From an uncultured Bacteroides sp. (GTDB lineage: Bacteria; Bacteroidota; Bacteroidia; Bacteroidales; Bacteroidaceae): a stretch of DNA of 64,000 bases. The position numbers and the translations under genes are program-made. How positions within the stretch are numbered: position 1 is the first letter of the stretch; each line of letters starts with the position of its first letter. The stretch covers positions 62,001-126,000 of the forward strand of contig USLU01000007.1 in the NCBI GenBank assembly GCA_900555635.1, written 5' to 3'. The notes under the pieces are model-generated. The model made no database searches and had not been told where the DNA came from. It saw only the letters and a list, made by a program, of their open reading frames with translations. This document shows, in pieces, positions 51,736-60,782 of the stretch.

Positions 51736-53028
51736 TTATGATTTATGATTCAGGGAGTTCAGTCTGACAGTCACCGCATTTTTATGTGCATCCAGTTGCT
51801 CGTTGGCAGCCATCACTTCAATGGCAGGACCGATGGTTGTTATTCCTTCGGGCTTTATTTCCTGGAAAGTTATCTTGCGAATAAAGCTATCCAGACTAAC
51901 GCCACTATATGCTTTAGCATAACCATTCGTAGGTAAGGTATGGTTTGTACCCGAAGCATAATCTCCTGCGCTTTCCGGAGTAAGAGAACCTAAGAAAACA
52001 GAACCGGCGTTCACTACCTGCTCTGCTACAGACATATAATCGGCTGTTTCCACAATCAGATGCTCCGGTGCGTATGCATTAGTCAGCTCAATGGCTTCCT
52101 CCCTATCACGCACCACTATCAATTTGCTGTTAGCAAGAGATTTTTCTGCAATCTCCTTACGGGGAAGGAGAGCCAATTGGCGTTCTACCTCTTCTTTAAC
52201 CGCTTGTTGTAACTCAGCTGACGTGGTAATCAAAATTGCCTGACTATCCACCCCATGTTCCGCCTGGCTCAACAAATCTGCCGCAACAAATATCGGATTA
52301 GCCGTTTCATCTGCCAACACTTCCACTTCAGAAGGACCGGCAGGCATATCAATGGCAACATCGCGCAGACTCACCAACTGCTTAGCGGCCGTTACATATT
52401 GATTACCCGGGCCGAATATCTTATACACCTTCGGAACGCTTTCCGTTCCGTATGCCATAGCAGCGATTGCTTGTACCCCACCAGCCTTAAATATCCGGTT
52501 TACACCGGCCACGCTTGCAGCAAACAACACAGCGGGATGTACCTTACCATCTTTTCCCGGAGGTGTGCAAAGCACAATCTCTTTGCATCCGGCAATCTTA
52601 GCGGGAACAGCCAACATCAATACAGTAGAGAACAAAGGAGCCGTTCCTCCGGGAATATATAAACCTACTTTCTCTATTGCAACTGATTTCTGCCAGCAGG
52701 TAACTCCCGGTTGCGTTTCCACCTTCTTACCTTCGAAGCGCTGCGCAGCATGGAAAGACTCGATATTTTGTTTAGCCAGACGAATAGCAGCTTTCAATTC
52801 ATCGCTCACCAATGTTTCAGCTTCTGCAAGCTCTTCATCCGTCACAGCGAGCGAAGTCAAAACCGCCTTATCAAACTTTTCTTCATAATCTATAACAGCC
52901 CGGTCACCTTCCGCTTTCACGCGGTCAATGATGCTTCGCACCGTATCAAACAGATTCTCAACATTCATCACCGGACGTTTCAGTATTTCCGCCCATTGTG
53001 ATTTATCAGGATTCGATATTAATATCAT
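51736..53028 (-). CDS. hisD: Histidinol dehydrogenase
   Basis: 430 aa from the ATG at 53028. An in-frame ATG at 53136 would overlap hisG by 85 nt and add 36 unrelated residues, so it is rejected. Motifs: VGLYIPGGTAPLFSTVLML, GPGNQYVTAAK, DMPAGPSEVEVLAD and LLSQAEHG with the zinc and catalytic residues, then APEHLIVET and SYSGVSLDSF-like end (AYSGVSLDSFIRKI). Catalyses the last two oxidations to histidine with NAD. Starts 23 nt after hisG. Confidence 0.95.
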   Translation of the reverse strand: MILISNPDKSQWAEILKRPVMNVENLFDTVRSIIDRVKAEGDRAVIDYEEKFDKAVLTSLAVTDEELAEAETLVSDELKAAIRLAKQNIESFHAAQRFEGKKVETQPGVTCWQKSVAIEKVGLYIPGGTAPLFSTVLMLAVPAKIAGCKEIVLCTPPGKDGKVHPAVLFAASVAGVNRIFKAGGVQAIAAMAYGTESVPKVYKIFGPGNQYVTAAKQLVSLRDVAIDMPAGPSEVEVLADETANPIFVAADLLSQAEHGVDSQAILITTSAELQQAVKEEVERQLALLPRKEIAEKSLANSKLIVVRDREEAIELTNAYAPEHLIVETADYMSVAEQVVNAGSVFLGSLTPESAGDYASGTNHTLPTNGYAKAYSGVSLDSFIRKITFQEIKPEGITTIGPAIEVMAANEQLDAHKNAVTVRLNSLNHKS

Positions 53029-53051
53029 AAAAATAGATTTAAATCCTTCAT

Positions 53052-53903
53052 TTAAAGTATCATTTTCTCTATCGGTAATACCAAAATACCTTCCGCACCC
53101 AGTACTTTCAGTTTGCCTATGATTTCCCAAAAACATTTTTCATCGAGCACTGTATGAACAGAGCACCAACCCTCTTGCGCCAATGGCATTACCGTAGGAC
53201 TCTTCATACCCGGAAGTACGGCAACAATCTCTTCCAGCTTATCTTGCGGTGCGTTCATCAATACGTATTTCTTGTCTTCGGCAGTCTTCACTGCATCCAT
53301 ACGGAACAAAAGCTCATTCAATATTTCCAGTTTGTCCTCACTCATATTCTTGCAACCAATCAATAGAGCTTCGGATTTCATCACTACCTCTACTTCTTTC
53401 AGGCGATTGCTCACCAAAGTAGAGCCGGAACTTACGATATCAAAAATAGCATCGGCCAAACCGATACCCGGAGCGACTTCTACTGAGCCTGTAATAACAT
53501 GTATCTCAGCCTTAACCCCTTGCTTTTTCAGATAAGCAGACAGGATTTCGGGATAAGAAGTTGCAATCTTTTTACCATGAAACCATTTCACACCTGGGTA
53601 GTCGATGTCCTTCGGCATAGCCAATGAGAGACGGCACTTGCTGAATCCCAAACGCTTTATAATCTCGGCATCCTCGTTCTTCTCCACAAATTCATTCTCG
53701 CCTACTATACCTATATCGGCGACTCCCGTTGCTACGGATTGTGGAATGTCATCATCTCTCAGAAATAACACTTCCAAAGGAAAGTTTGAAGATTGTACCA
53801 GCAATGTACGCTTAGTGGCACTTAATTTGATATCCGATTCTCCAAGGAACGACATTGTCTCTTCATAGAGACGACCTTTAGCTTGTACTGCAATTCTTAA
53901 CAT
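53052..53903 (-). CDS. hisG: ATP phosphoribosyltransferase (long form)
   Basis: 283 aa, the long form with a C-terminal ACT-like regulatory domain that binds histidine, so no HisZ partner is needed. Conserved LRIAVQAKGRLYEET at the N-terminus, GVADIGIVGENEF, and the PRPP loop GIGLADAIFDIVSSGSTL near residue 150. First structural gene of the histidine operon, with feedback inhibition by histidine expected and attenuation by the leader at 53974-54103. Confidence 0.95.
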   Translation of the reverse strand: MLRIAVQAKGRLYEETMSFLGESDIKLSATKRTLLVQSSNFPLEVLFLRDDDIPQSVATGVADIGIVGENEFVEKNEDAEIIKRLGFSKCRLSLAMPKDIDYPGVKWFHGKKIATSYPEILSAYLKKQGVKAEIHVITGSVEVAPGIGLADAIFDIVSSGSTLVSNRLKEVEVVMKSEALLIGCKNMSEDKLEILNELLFRMDAVKTAEDKKYVLMNAPQDKLEEIVAVLPGMKSPTVMPLAQEGWCSVHTVLDEKCFWEIIGKLKVLGAEGILVLPIEKMIL

Positions 53904-53973
53904 GTTCTTATTTTATTATTTATGATTTTACTTACTCAAAAACTAAACTAGACCTAACTAAACTTCCAGATAC

Positions 53974-54010
53974 AAAAAAACGAGGCTCACCAATATTCGG
54001 CAAGCCTCGT
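53974..54010 (-). terminator. Attenuator terminator of the histidine operon
   Basis: Minus-strand stem acgaggct / agcctcgt (54003-54010 and 53980-53987) with a 15-nt loop followed by seven T, lying between the leader peptide and hisG. Confidence 0.88.
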
Positions 54011-54055
54011 CATTTATGTTCTGTGTTATACATATACACTCATACGCCCACCGAG

Positions 54056-54103
54056 TTATTCGTTAGGATGATGATGGTGATGATGTGCAACGATATTCTT
54101 CAT
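54056..54103 (-). CDS. hisL: Histidine operon leader peptide
   Basis: 15 codons reading MKNIVAHHHHHHPNE then TAA. Six consecutive His codons make it a charged-tRNA sensor: when His-tRNA is scarce the ribosome stalls here and the downstream terminator at 53974-54010 should not form. Promoter just upstream, terminator just downstream, hisG after that, the full attenuation layout. Too short for ordinary gene calling. Confidence 0.93.
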   Translation of the reverse strand: MKNIVAHHHHHHPNE

Positions 54104-54123
54104 ACTTCTTTGTTTTGATGTGG

Positions 54124-54154
54124 CAAAAGTAAACTATTCGTTTGAAACCTCCAA
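54124..54154 (-). promoter_or_regulatory. Promoter of the histidine operon
   Basis: Minus strand TTGG, 19-nt spacer, TACTTTTG (matches TAnnTTTG), 20 nt upstream of the leader-peptide start. Confidence 0.65.
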
Positions 54155-54244
54155 GAATTTATCACAAAAAGTTTGTTTTTTCTTTCAAATCAATAAAATC
54201 ATCCGGATTTTACTGATAAGATTGACGTTTCTATAACAATATTG

Positions 54245-54736
54245 TTAAATGAACGGCAATATCTCCTCCGGCTCCACATCACAACGATGGAAACACATTT
54301 CCGCTTCAGCTTTTTCTTTCGGGAAAGTGAAGTAAGTACATGTGGCTTCTGTGCAAAGTTCTCCCATACTATTATATAGACGTGCCTCGATAATAGCAAT
54401 ATTGCGTTTTTGTTCACGAAGGAATGCACGCAATACCACATGCGTATCGTTGGTCGATATCGGTTTACGGAAACGAGTCTCCATCTTCGACGTCACTCCT
54501 CCTGTTTGCAGTTTGCGGAATACTACCCAGCCACATATTTCGTCCAACAATACCGATTGTATGCCTCCATGCAATGTATTGAGCCACCCCTGATATTCCG
54601 GACGTGGCTTCCAAATGCTCACAATCTCGTCACCTTCTTCATAAAATTCCATTCTCACACCAGCCTCATTATCAGGAGAACAACCGAAGCAGTTGTAGCC
54701 TTCCATACTTTTCCATGGATTAATAATCTTCTTCAT
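54245..54736 (-). CDS. PaaI-type hotdog thioesterase
   Basis: 163 aa, the size of a single hotdog domain with a short charged tail. The PaaI/YbdB signature is visible: NTLHGGIQSVLLDEICGW (about residues 53-70) with the catalytic acidic residue, followed by the strand ETRFRKPI. It has CFGC near the N-terminus (YNCFGCSPDNEAG), common in this subgroup. It likely hydrolyses an acyl-CoA in the cytoplasm; substrate unknown. Monocistronic, upstream of the histidine operon promoter. Confidence 0.85.
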   Translation of the reverse strand: MKKIINPWKSMEGYNCFGCSPDNEAGVRMEFYEEGDEIVSIWKPRPEYQGWLNTLHGGIQSVLLDEICGWVVFRKLQTGGVTSKMETRFRKPISTNDTHVVLRAFLREQKRNIAIIEARLYNSMGELCTEATCTYFTFPKEKAEAEMCFHRCDVEPEEILPFI

Positions 54737-54919
54737 ATAATCTATTTTTTATCATCCTATGCCATAATGCAAAGATAAGAAAGATGTTTTTTTAAGCCTA
54801 TAAATAGCATAAAAAAACACCAAACTTTATTATCTTTGTTCTGAAATATTTTTTAGTCGTAACACTTTGTTCTTTTTCTTGTTTATATATGACAAGAAAA
54901 ATCAATTAAAGCGAAAGCA

Positions 54920-56035
54920 ATGCCAAAAAGAAATATTATCTGGTTATGGATATTCATGTTACCCTTATCTTTGTTCGCACAAGGTGAAAGGAGCGATTCT
55001 ATCGCACACGATAGTATTGGTACGCAGCATTCACGGGGAGGCTTTAAAAAAGCAATAAAACAATTCCTGAATTTCAGCGATTTCGATACCACCTATATTA
55101 GTCCTAACCGTTATAACTATGCTTTGATGCTCGATCATTTTACGAATTACGAATATTACTCCATCAGTAATACTGCGCCTACTCCCCAGCATCTCAGTTT
55201 CTCGCCCAAGCCCCACAATAAAATAGGAGTCTATTTTGGCTGGCGATGGATATTCCTAGGATGGGCTATCGATACAAACGCTCTTTACGGAAAGAAAAGC
55301 GGGAAGAACAGGGGAACAGAATTCGACCTAAGCCTTTACAGCTCCAAAATTGGTGTGGATATCTTCTATCACCGCACAGGAAACAGCTATAGAATAGACA
55401 AGGCCACAGGCTTTTCCGAACATCTCCCTTCTAATTATTCTGAAGATTTCAGCGGATTGAAAGTAAAGATGAAAGGACTAAACCTATATTATATTTTCAA
55501 CAACCGGCGTTTCTCTTATCCGGCAGCTTTTAGCCAGTCTACCAACCAGCGACGTAGTACAGGTTCATTTATTGCCGGTTTCTCAACGTCCACTCACAAT
55601 TTAAACTTTGATTACACCAAGTTGCCGGATATCATTCAGGAAACGATGAATCCTGGCATGAAAGTAAAACATATTAAATACACCAATATCAGCCTCAACT
55701 TCGGCTATGCCTACAACTGGGTCTTTGCACGCAATTGTCTTGCATGTTTATCTCTCAGCCCGGCTATTGCCTACAAGACATCGCGCATCGAAAAAGAAGA
55801 AAACGAAAAAAAAGACTGGTATAAGAATTTCAATATAGACTTTATTGTACGGGCGGGTATTGTTTACAACAATAGCAAATATTTTGTAGGTACCTCGTTT
55901 GTTGGCAGAACTTATGACTATTACCGCAACAATTTCTCATTAAACAATGGCTTCGGTACGCTGCAAATCTATGCAGGATTCAATTTCCACCTGAAGAAAG
56001 AATTCAGAAAGCCCCAACAAGTTAAATCAAAATAA
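54920..56035 (+). CDS. DUF4421-type outer-membrane-associated protein
   Basis: 371 aa. Signal peptide MPKRNIIWLWIFMLPLSLFAQ, then alternating beta strands rich in aromatic residues (DTTYISPNRYNYALMLDHF, KIGVYFGWRWIFLGWAID, NISLNFGYAYNW) and a final strand FGTLQIYAGFNFHL, the pattern of a beta-barrel in the outer membrane. The DTTYI...NY beginning matches what I recall of DUF4421. A TATCTTTG -7 element lies at 54831-54838. Function unknown. Confidence 0.78.
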   Translation: MPKRNIIWLWIFMLPLSLFAQGERSDSIAHDSIGTQHSRGGFKKAIKQFLNFSDFDTTYISPNRYNYALMLDHFTNYEYYSISNTAPTPQHLSFSPKPHNKIGVYFGWRWIFLGWAIDTNALYGKKSGKNRGTEFDLSLYSSKIGVDIFYHRTGNSYRIDKATGFSEHLPSNYSEDFSGLKVKMKGLNLYYIFNNRRFSYPAAFSQSTNQRRSTGSFIAGFSTSTHNLNFDYTKLPDIIQETMNPGMKVKHIKYTNISLNFGYAYNWVFARNCLACLSLSPAIAYKTSRIEKEENEKKDWYKNFNIDFIVRAGIVYNNSKYFVGTSFVGRTYDYYRNNFSLNNGFGTLQIYAGFNFHLKKEFRKPQQVKSK

Positions 56036-56036
56036 C

Positions 56037-56717
56037 TTAAAAGCTATAGTTGCATGTCAAGCCAAAAATATTCTTCTGTCCCTTCTGTTCCCATTGGCGG
56101 CAATAAAAAACATCCGCTTTCCAACGGTCAGATAAGGGTAATGCAATGCCACCCCGATATCTCATCCGCTTCACGTCAAAACGGTCGCCGGCATTCAAAC
56201 CGTTATACATCTCTACTGACACATAAGGTTCCAGTATACAATCCGGTACATCATAAGCAACTTTAAATTGAGAACGCAGGCGATATTCATTATTACTTTT
56301 TTCAAAGGTATGTTGAAAGCGTTCCCGCAAAGAGAGTTTCACATCTTGTATCCGCGTTGAAAGAGTACCGTCGAAATAATAACGTTGGCGGAACTTCCAT
56401 CCGGCTTCCCCCCGATTACGATAATGCAGTTCATAACCTGCACCAACTTTCAAAAAGGGTAATAAAGTATATGCTCCTCCAATATTCAGACCCCAACGGT
56501 CTGTCTTGCTAAGGTCGTCCTTCGTACGCCACTCCAAACCACCGGATACAGCAAATGCCGGCTTCACTTTATATTCGAGGCCAATATTCGCCCAAGTTGC
56601 AAAATCTTTCTCCTGAGCACGCAGAGAAAGCTGCGATATACACAACAAGGCAACAATTAATAAAGACGCTCTACTATTGGAAAAAAATCTTTTTATCATA
56701 TCCATTGAAAGTTTCAT
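56037..56717 (-). CDS. DUF2490-type outer-membrane beta-barrel protein
   Basis: 226 aa; MDMIKR four codons in may be the start. Signal peptide ends near LSLRAQ. The rest is a series of amphipathic strands (TWANIGLEYKVKPAFAVSGGLEWR, RGEAGWKFRQRYYFDG, VKLSLRERFQHTF) with the R-R/E-R pattern of DUF2490 and a terminal aromatic residue (CNYSF) as in outer-membrane proteins. Converges on the DUF4421 gene with a single base between the stops. Function unknown. Confidence 0.8.
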   Translation of the reverse strand: MKLSMDMIKRFFSNSRASLLIVALLCISQLSLRAQEKDFATWANIGLEYKVKPAFAVSGGLEWRTKDDLSKTDRWGLNIGGAYTLLPFLKVGAGYELHYRNRGEAGWKFRQRYYFDGTLSTRIQDVKLSLRERFQHTFEKSNNEYRLRSQFKVAYDVPDCILEPYVSVEMYNGLNAGDRFDVKRMRYRGGIALPLSDRWKADVFYCRQWEQKGQKNIFGLTCNYSF

Positions 56718-56911
56718 TCAAAATACATTATTGAAATTACAAAGTTAAAGATGAATTCTGTAATAAATCTGTAAAATCTAATATCTCAAACGGATAAGAA
56801 CAAGCAAATCGTAAAAACGTTCATCAAAGCCTCAATAAATACAGAAAGTAACGGTGATCAGAATAAAGACTGGTATAGGTAATAAAGCAATTACATCCGA
56901 ATATAAGAAAG

Positions 56912-56962
56912 GCTGAAATCTATAACTTCTTTCGAGCAAAGTTTAGATTTCAGCTTTTTTTA
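56912..56962. terminator. Hairpin with T-run between two minus-strand genes
   Basis: Stem gctgaaatct (56912-56921) / agatttcagc (56945-56954) followed on the plus strand by seven T and on the minus strand by a T-rich tail. The minus-strand reading would terminate the CAT-like gene. Confidence 0.75.
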
Positions 56963-56980
56963 TAGTAATAGTATTTCCAA

Positions 56981-57649
56981 TTATTTAAATTCCACGTGTG
57001 CAATTCTTTTCAAATGTTCTTCTATCTTCTGAAAGAATGTAGCAAGATGAGAGCCATCCACAAAAGCATGATTGACATAAATGGAAAGCGGAAAGACCAA
57101 ACGTCCTTCACGGGTAACTACTTTGCCCGCAGTCATCAAAGGATGGCTACAGCCATTACCAGCCTCAGCTAATGTATATGTAGTCGAGGTGAAAAACATT
57201 TTAGGAACTGCACTTAAATGCACTACATCATAATCTCCCTGCACCGACAACTCCTTCTCCGCCCCGTATGGATCACCGTCTTCGGGTATATTGGTAATCA
57301 TGGAATAGGCTTCGGAGTAGAAACGTTCGAAATCTTTATGATAAGGGATACGAACTGTGTAGAAAGTTTTTCCGGGTACCGCAATCGGAGAGATAATATC
57401 CACCCGATCATGAAAAACGACTTGCCCGTCCTTGTCTATACGGTATCTTAGTTCATCCACTTCGTTAGCCGAACGTAATACGGCATAAAGGTAATATAGA
57501 AAAAAAGAATGTCCTGCCGCTCTGGCAGCAGCACTCGCTTCCGTACAATCAATTTCTGTAGTTACGGAATACCAGGAATTTACAAAACCACGGAAAAAGC
57601 CGTAGTTATCACGACGTTCCCAAGTTTCAATGTCTATAATATGTTTCAT
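56981..57649 (-). CDS. Chloramphenicol acetyltransferase-like acyltransferase
   Basis: 222 aa, normal for the CAT family. N-terminal region WERRDNYGFFRGF and the catalytic motif YVNHAFVDGSHLATFF near residue 195, in which the catalytic His and the structural Asp of the CAT HHxxxDG motif are kept while the first His is Asn. CAT proteins acetylate chloramphenicol with acetyl-CoA as trimers; chromosomal homologues in Bacteroidota often have no proven resistance role, and the Asn variant leaves the substrate open. It follows dsbD after a terminator. Confidence 0.82.
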   Translation of the reverse strand: MKHIIDIETWERRDNYGFFRGFVNSWYSVTTEIDCTEASAAARAAGHSFFLYYLYAVLRSANEVDELRYRIDKDGQVVFHDRVDIISPIAVPGKTFYTVRIPYHKDFERFYSEAYSMITNIPEDGDPYGAEKELSVQGDYDVVHLSAVPKMFFTSTTYTLAEAGNGCSHPLMTAGKVVTREGRLVFPLSIYVNHAFVDGSHLATFFQKIEEHLKRIAHVEFK

Positions 57650-57663
57650 GTTAAAAGGGTATT

Positions 57664-57695
57664 AAGAAAAAAGGATGCTTTCTTGCAAGCATCCT
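57664..57695 (-). terminator. Intrinsic terminator of the Dabb-dsbD unit
   Basis: Minus-strand stem aggatgct / agcatcct followed by a T-run (plus strand aagaaaaaa at 57664-57672). Confidence 0.85.
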
Positions 57696-57703
57696 CTTTT
57701 CCA

Positions 57704-59731
57704 TTATTTTTCTTTCTTATAGTTTTCAAGACCAGTCTGCAAGAATTCTATATACTTTGGAACGTCTTCATCGTAAGAGTAAGACTTGTTCAGCGGATTG
57801 CCTTCATTATCAATCAGCACATAGAATGGTTGGGCATTGGCTCCGAACTTCACTCGTTGTAGATAGCTCCATTTGTCGCCTACTGTGCGCAAAGTACGTT
57901 CTTTACCATTTTCAACGATCTTCACCGGAGAAGTTAGCGGAGTCTTATTATCCACATAAAGCGTAATCAGTACATAGTCATTGTTGATAATATCACTTAC
58001 TTTCGGGTCAGTCCATACGGCAAGTTCCATCTTCCGGCAGTTTACACAACCATATCCGGTGAAGTCCAACATCACAGGTTTGCCTTGCTGACGGGCATAC
58101 TCCATACCCAGATCGTAATCGTCGAATCGGGCGTGTACTTCGTTATTATATAAATTGAAGTCCTGCGTTTGCAAAGGAGGTGCAAATGCACTGACCGCCT
58201 TCAACGGTGCTCCCCACAATCCGGGAACCATATACATGGCAAATGCCAACGAAGCCAAAGCCATAAAGAAGCGAGGTACGCTGACCTTTGTATCATCATC
58301 ATCGTGCGGGAACTTGATTTTACCCAACAGATAGAATCCGAGCAATGCAAAGAGAACGATCCATAAAGCAAGGAAAGTTTCACGGTCAAGAATACGCCAG
58401 CCGTATGCAAGGTCGGCTACCGAAAGGAATTTCAAGGCAAATGCCAATTCAAGGAAACCAAGCGTAACCTTTATCACATTCATCCAACCGCCTGACTTCG
58501 GCATAGACTTCAGCCATGACGGGAACAGTGCAAACAGTGTAAATGGCAAAGCCAACGCAATAGCAAAACCTAACATACCGATTGCCGGAGCTACCACACT
58601 ACCTGTTGTAGAGACTTGTACCAAAAGGAAACCGATAATAGGACCAGTGCAAGAGAAAGATACCAGTGACAATGTAAATGCCATCAAGAAAATGCTCAGC
58701 AGTCCGCTTGTCGTCTCCGCCTTGCTATCTACAGCATTACTCCACTTAGATGGAAGCGTAATCTCGAATGCCCCGAAGAACGAAGCGGCAAACACAATCA
58801 ACATCAAGCAGAACAAGATATTAAAAATCGCATTGGTAGATAGTGCGTTCAATGCACTGGCCCCGAAGATTAGCGTAATAGCCAGTCCAAGAGCCACATA
58901 AATCACAACAATAGATGCACCATACGTCCAGGCATCACGAATACCCTTCTTCTTATCTTTGCTTCGTTTTAAGAAGAAGCTGACTGTCATCGGAATAATA
59001 GGCCATACACAAGGCGTAAACAAAGCCAATAATCCACCTACAAATCCAGTGAAAAAGATATATACCCACGACATATCTTCATGAGAGGTTGTTTCTCCTA
59101 AAGATTGCAATTCATTGATGACCGGTTTCCAAAGATCAGTTTCACCTGCCACATTGATATCTGTTGCTCCCTCTGCACCGCCAATTATTGCCGAAGCAGC
59201 CACCGTATCGGCTGTAACTTCGGGTTGTGCAGGCTCAGTCTTTGCTTCGGTAGCAGGTGCTTCTTTTGCAACCCCGGCTGCCTTACCTGAAAACTTAAAC
59301 GGAACCTGAGTTGGCGGCAAGCAATTTTCATCATTACATGCGCCATATTCCAAATAGCCATCGATCTCATAGGCTCCACCGGTTAACTTCAATTTCTGTA
59401 CGAACTGAGCTGTATTCGCAAAATAACGCACTTTCATTTCGAACAGTTTATCGAAAGCCGAAACTTCCTTACCTACAGGTTTCAACTTACCTACGAGTGT
59501 AGCACCCGAGAGTTTCTCGGTATTAAAAGTCGCCGAGATAGGACCACCATCACCCAAATCCGTTGAATAAACATGCCAACCTTTATCAATGGTTCCGGTA
59601 AATATCACTTCTACCTCATCAGCAGATAAAGTCTTCAGTTCGGTCTTGAACTTGACGGGTTCATGAATCTGAGCCTGCACCACTACCGCCAAAAGCAGCA
59701 GAAGCGTCGAAAAAAACGTCTTCTTCATCAC
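57704..59731 (-). CDS. DsbD-family thiol:disulfide reductase
   Basis: 675 aa; MKKTFF one codon later is equally possible. Order: signal peptide; N-terminal periplasmic DsbD-alpha-like domain (residues 25-150) with a Cys pair in GACNDENCLPP; low-complexity Ala/Glu/Pro linker; eight-helix CcdA-type membrane core (about 215-500) with Cys in FTPCVWPI and FSCTGPIIG; C-terminal thioredoxin domain with GYGCVNCRKME. It passes electrons from cytoplasmic thioredoxin across the membrane to periplasmic proteins. It follows a small Dabb protein by 22 nt. Confidence 0.93.
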   Translation of the reverse strand: MMKKTFFSTLLLLLAVVVQAQIHEPVKFKTELKTLSADEVEVIFTGTIDKGWHVYSTDLGDGGPISATFNTEKLSGATLVGKLKPVGKEVSAFDKLFEMKVRYFANTAQFVQKLKLTGGAYEIDGYLEYGACNDENCLPPTQVPFKFSGKAAGVAKEAPATEAKTEPAQPEVTADTVAASAIIGGAEGATDINVAGETDLWKPVINELQSLGETTSHEDMSWVYIFFTGFVGGLLALFTPCVWPIIPMTVSFFLKRSKDKKKGIRDAWTYGASIVVIYVALGLAITLIFGASALNALSTNAIFNILFCLMLIVFAASFFGAFEITLPSKWSNAVDSKAETTSGLLSIFLMAFTLSLVSFSCTGPIIGFLLVQVSTTGSVVAPAIGMLGFAIALALPFTLFALFPSWLKSMPKSGGWMNVIKVTLGFLELAFALKFLSVADLAYGWRILDRETFLALWIVLFALLGFYLLGKIKFPHDDDDTKVSVPRFFMALASLAFAMYMVPGLWGAPLKAVSAFAPPLQTQDFNLYNNEVHARFDDYDLGMEYARQQGKPVMLDFTGYGCVNCRKMELAVWTDPKVSDIINNDYVLITLYVDNKTPLTSPVKIVENGKERTLRTVGDKWSYLQRVKFGANAQPFYVLIDNEGNPLNKSYSYDEDVPKYIEFLQTGLENYKKEK

Positions 59732-59753
59732 TTATTTTTTAGTTTTATTTCAA

Positions 59754-60053
59754 TTAAACCTCATAATCCACACATGCACGGCTTTCCTTCACCTCTGCAA
59801 TGAGCTTGCCCGCAGCCACATGGTCGGGATGTGTAGCGTAGAATTTCACATCTTCCAAAGTATCAAACTCACTATAAAGAGCAATGCTCCAAGTCTCAGC
59901 CGGATTGATGTTCAAACCTACTTCAATCTTACGAATAACCGATATCTTAGCAGGAAGCGCCTCGATAGCTTTTTTAAAATTATTCATTGCAGCTAACTTT
60001 TCGTCAACCGGAGCCTCGTCTTTAAGCTTAAATAATACAATGTGCTTTACCAT
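59754..60053 (-). CDS. Dabb-family stress-responsive alpha/beta-barrel protein
   Basis: 99 aa, a single ferredoxin-like Dabb domain: VKHIVLFKLKDEA at the start, IEVGLNINPAETWSIALYSEFDTLEDVKFYATHPDH in the middle. Members form dimers; enzymatic roles vary and none can be assigned. Divergent from udk and 22 nt upstream of dsbD on the same strand, so probably co-transcribed with it. Confidence 0.88.
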   Translation of the reverse strand: MVKHIVLFKLKDEAPVDEKLAAMNNFKKAIEALPAKISVIRKIEVGLNINPAETWSIALYSEFDTLEDVKFYATHPDHVAAGKLIAEVKESRACVDYEV

Positions 60054-60056
60054 AAC

Positions 60057-60088
60057 TTTGTTATTTTAATGATTTATGTCTATATTTG
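60057..60088 (+). promoter_or_regulatory. Promoter of udk-mltF
   Basis: TTTG at 60057-60060, 20-nt spacer, TATATTTG at 60081-60088: the textbook Bacteroidota promoter. It overlaps a longer in-frame reading of udk from 60086, which supports the start at 60158. Confidence 0.82.
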
Positions 60089-60157
60089 TCAGCCGAAGCG
60101 GCATTCATTTTAAGAATGCAAAAATACTCGTTTTCTTTCAATTATACACTTAAACGG

Positions 60158-60766
60158 ATGTTAATAATAGGAATTGCAGGCGGAACCGGTTCTGGAAAGA
60201 CCACCGTCGTACGTAAAATTATAGAAAGTCTGCCAGTTGGTGAAGTGGTATTATTACCGCAGGACTCTTATTACAAAGATAGTAGCCACGTGCCCGTCGA
60301 AGAACGCCAGAATATTAACTTCGACCACCCGGATGCCTTTGAATGGAGCCTCCTTTCCAAGCATGTGGCCTTGCTACGTGAAGGTAAAAGCATAGAGCAA
60401 CCCACCTATTCGTACTTGACGTGTACACGCCAACCCGAAACCATCCACATCGAACCACGTGAAGTAATTATCATAGAAGGAATTCTTGCCTTATGCGATA
60501 AAAAGCTACGCAGCATGATGGATCTTAAAATCTTTGTGGATGCTGATCCGGATGAACGCCTCATCCGCGTAATACAGCGTGACGTCATAGAACGGGGCCG
60601 TACTGCCGAAGCAGTCATGGAACGCTATACCCGTATATTGAAGCCGATGCATCTACAATTCATTGAACCCTGCAAACGTTATGCCGACCTTATTGTGCCG
60701 GAAGGAGGAAACAATCAGGTGGCTATAGACATTCTGACAATGTATATCAAGAAACACTTGAAATAG
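60158..60766 (+). CDS. udk: Uridine kinase
   Basis: 202 aa from ATG 60158; the longer reading from 60086 would begin inside the promoter. P-loop GIAGGTGSGKTT (residues 4-15), LPQDSYYKD, NFDHPDAFEW, and the lid region RVIQRDVIERGRT. Phosphorylates uridine and cytidine to the monophosphates for pyrimidine salvage. The mltF gene starts 16 nt after the stop. Confidence 0.95.
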   Translation: MLIIGIAGGTGSGKTTVVRKIIESLPVGEVVLLPQDSYYKDSSHVPVEERQNINFDHPDAFEWSLLSKHVALLREGKSIEQPTYSYLTCTRQPETIHIEPREVIIIEGILALCDKKLRSMMDLKIFVDADPDERLIRVIQRDVIERGRTAEAVMERYTRILKPMHLQFIEPCKRYADLIVPEGGNNQVAIDILTMYIKKHLK

Positions 60767-60782
60767 TAATAAGTGATTTGCT

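Larger units (their letters stand above)
53904..54244. other. Histidine operon leader region
   Basis: 341 nt between hisG and the thioesterase gene. From right to left it holds a promoter, a his-rich leader peptide, and an intrinsic terminator 70 nt upstream of hisG. The remainder next to the thioesterase is AT-rich with nothing recognised. Confidence 0.85.

Noticed and set aside
53029..53136. Longer N-terminus for HisD
   Set aside because: Would overlap hisG by 85 nt and adds residues with no similarity to the family.
56981..57649. Acquired chloramphenicol-resistance gene
   Set aside because: No mobile-element context and a changed active-site residue; treated as a chromosomal CAT-like acyltransferase.
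60086..60157. Longer N-terminus for uridine kinase
   Set aside because: Begins inside a perfect promoter; the P-loop position fits the start at 60158.
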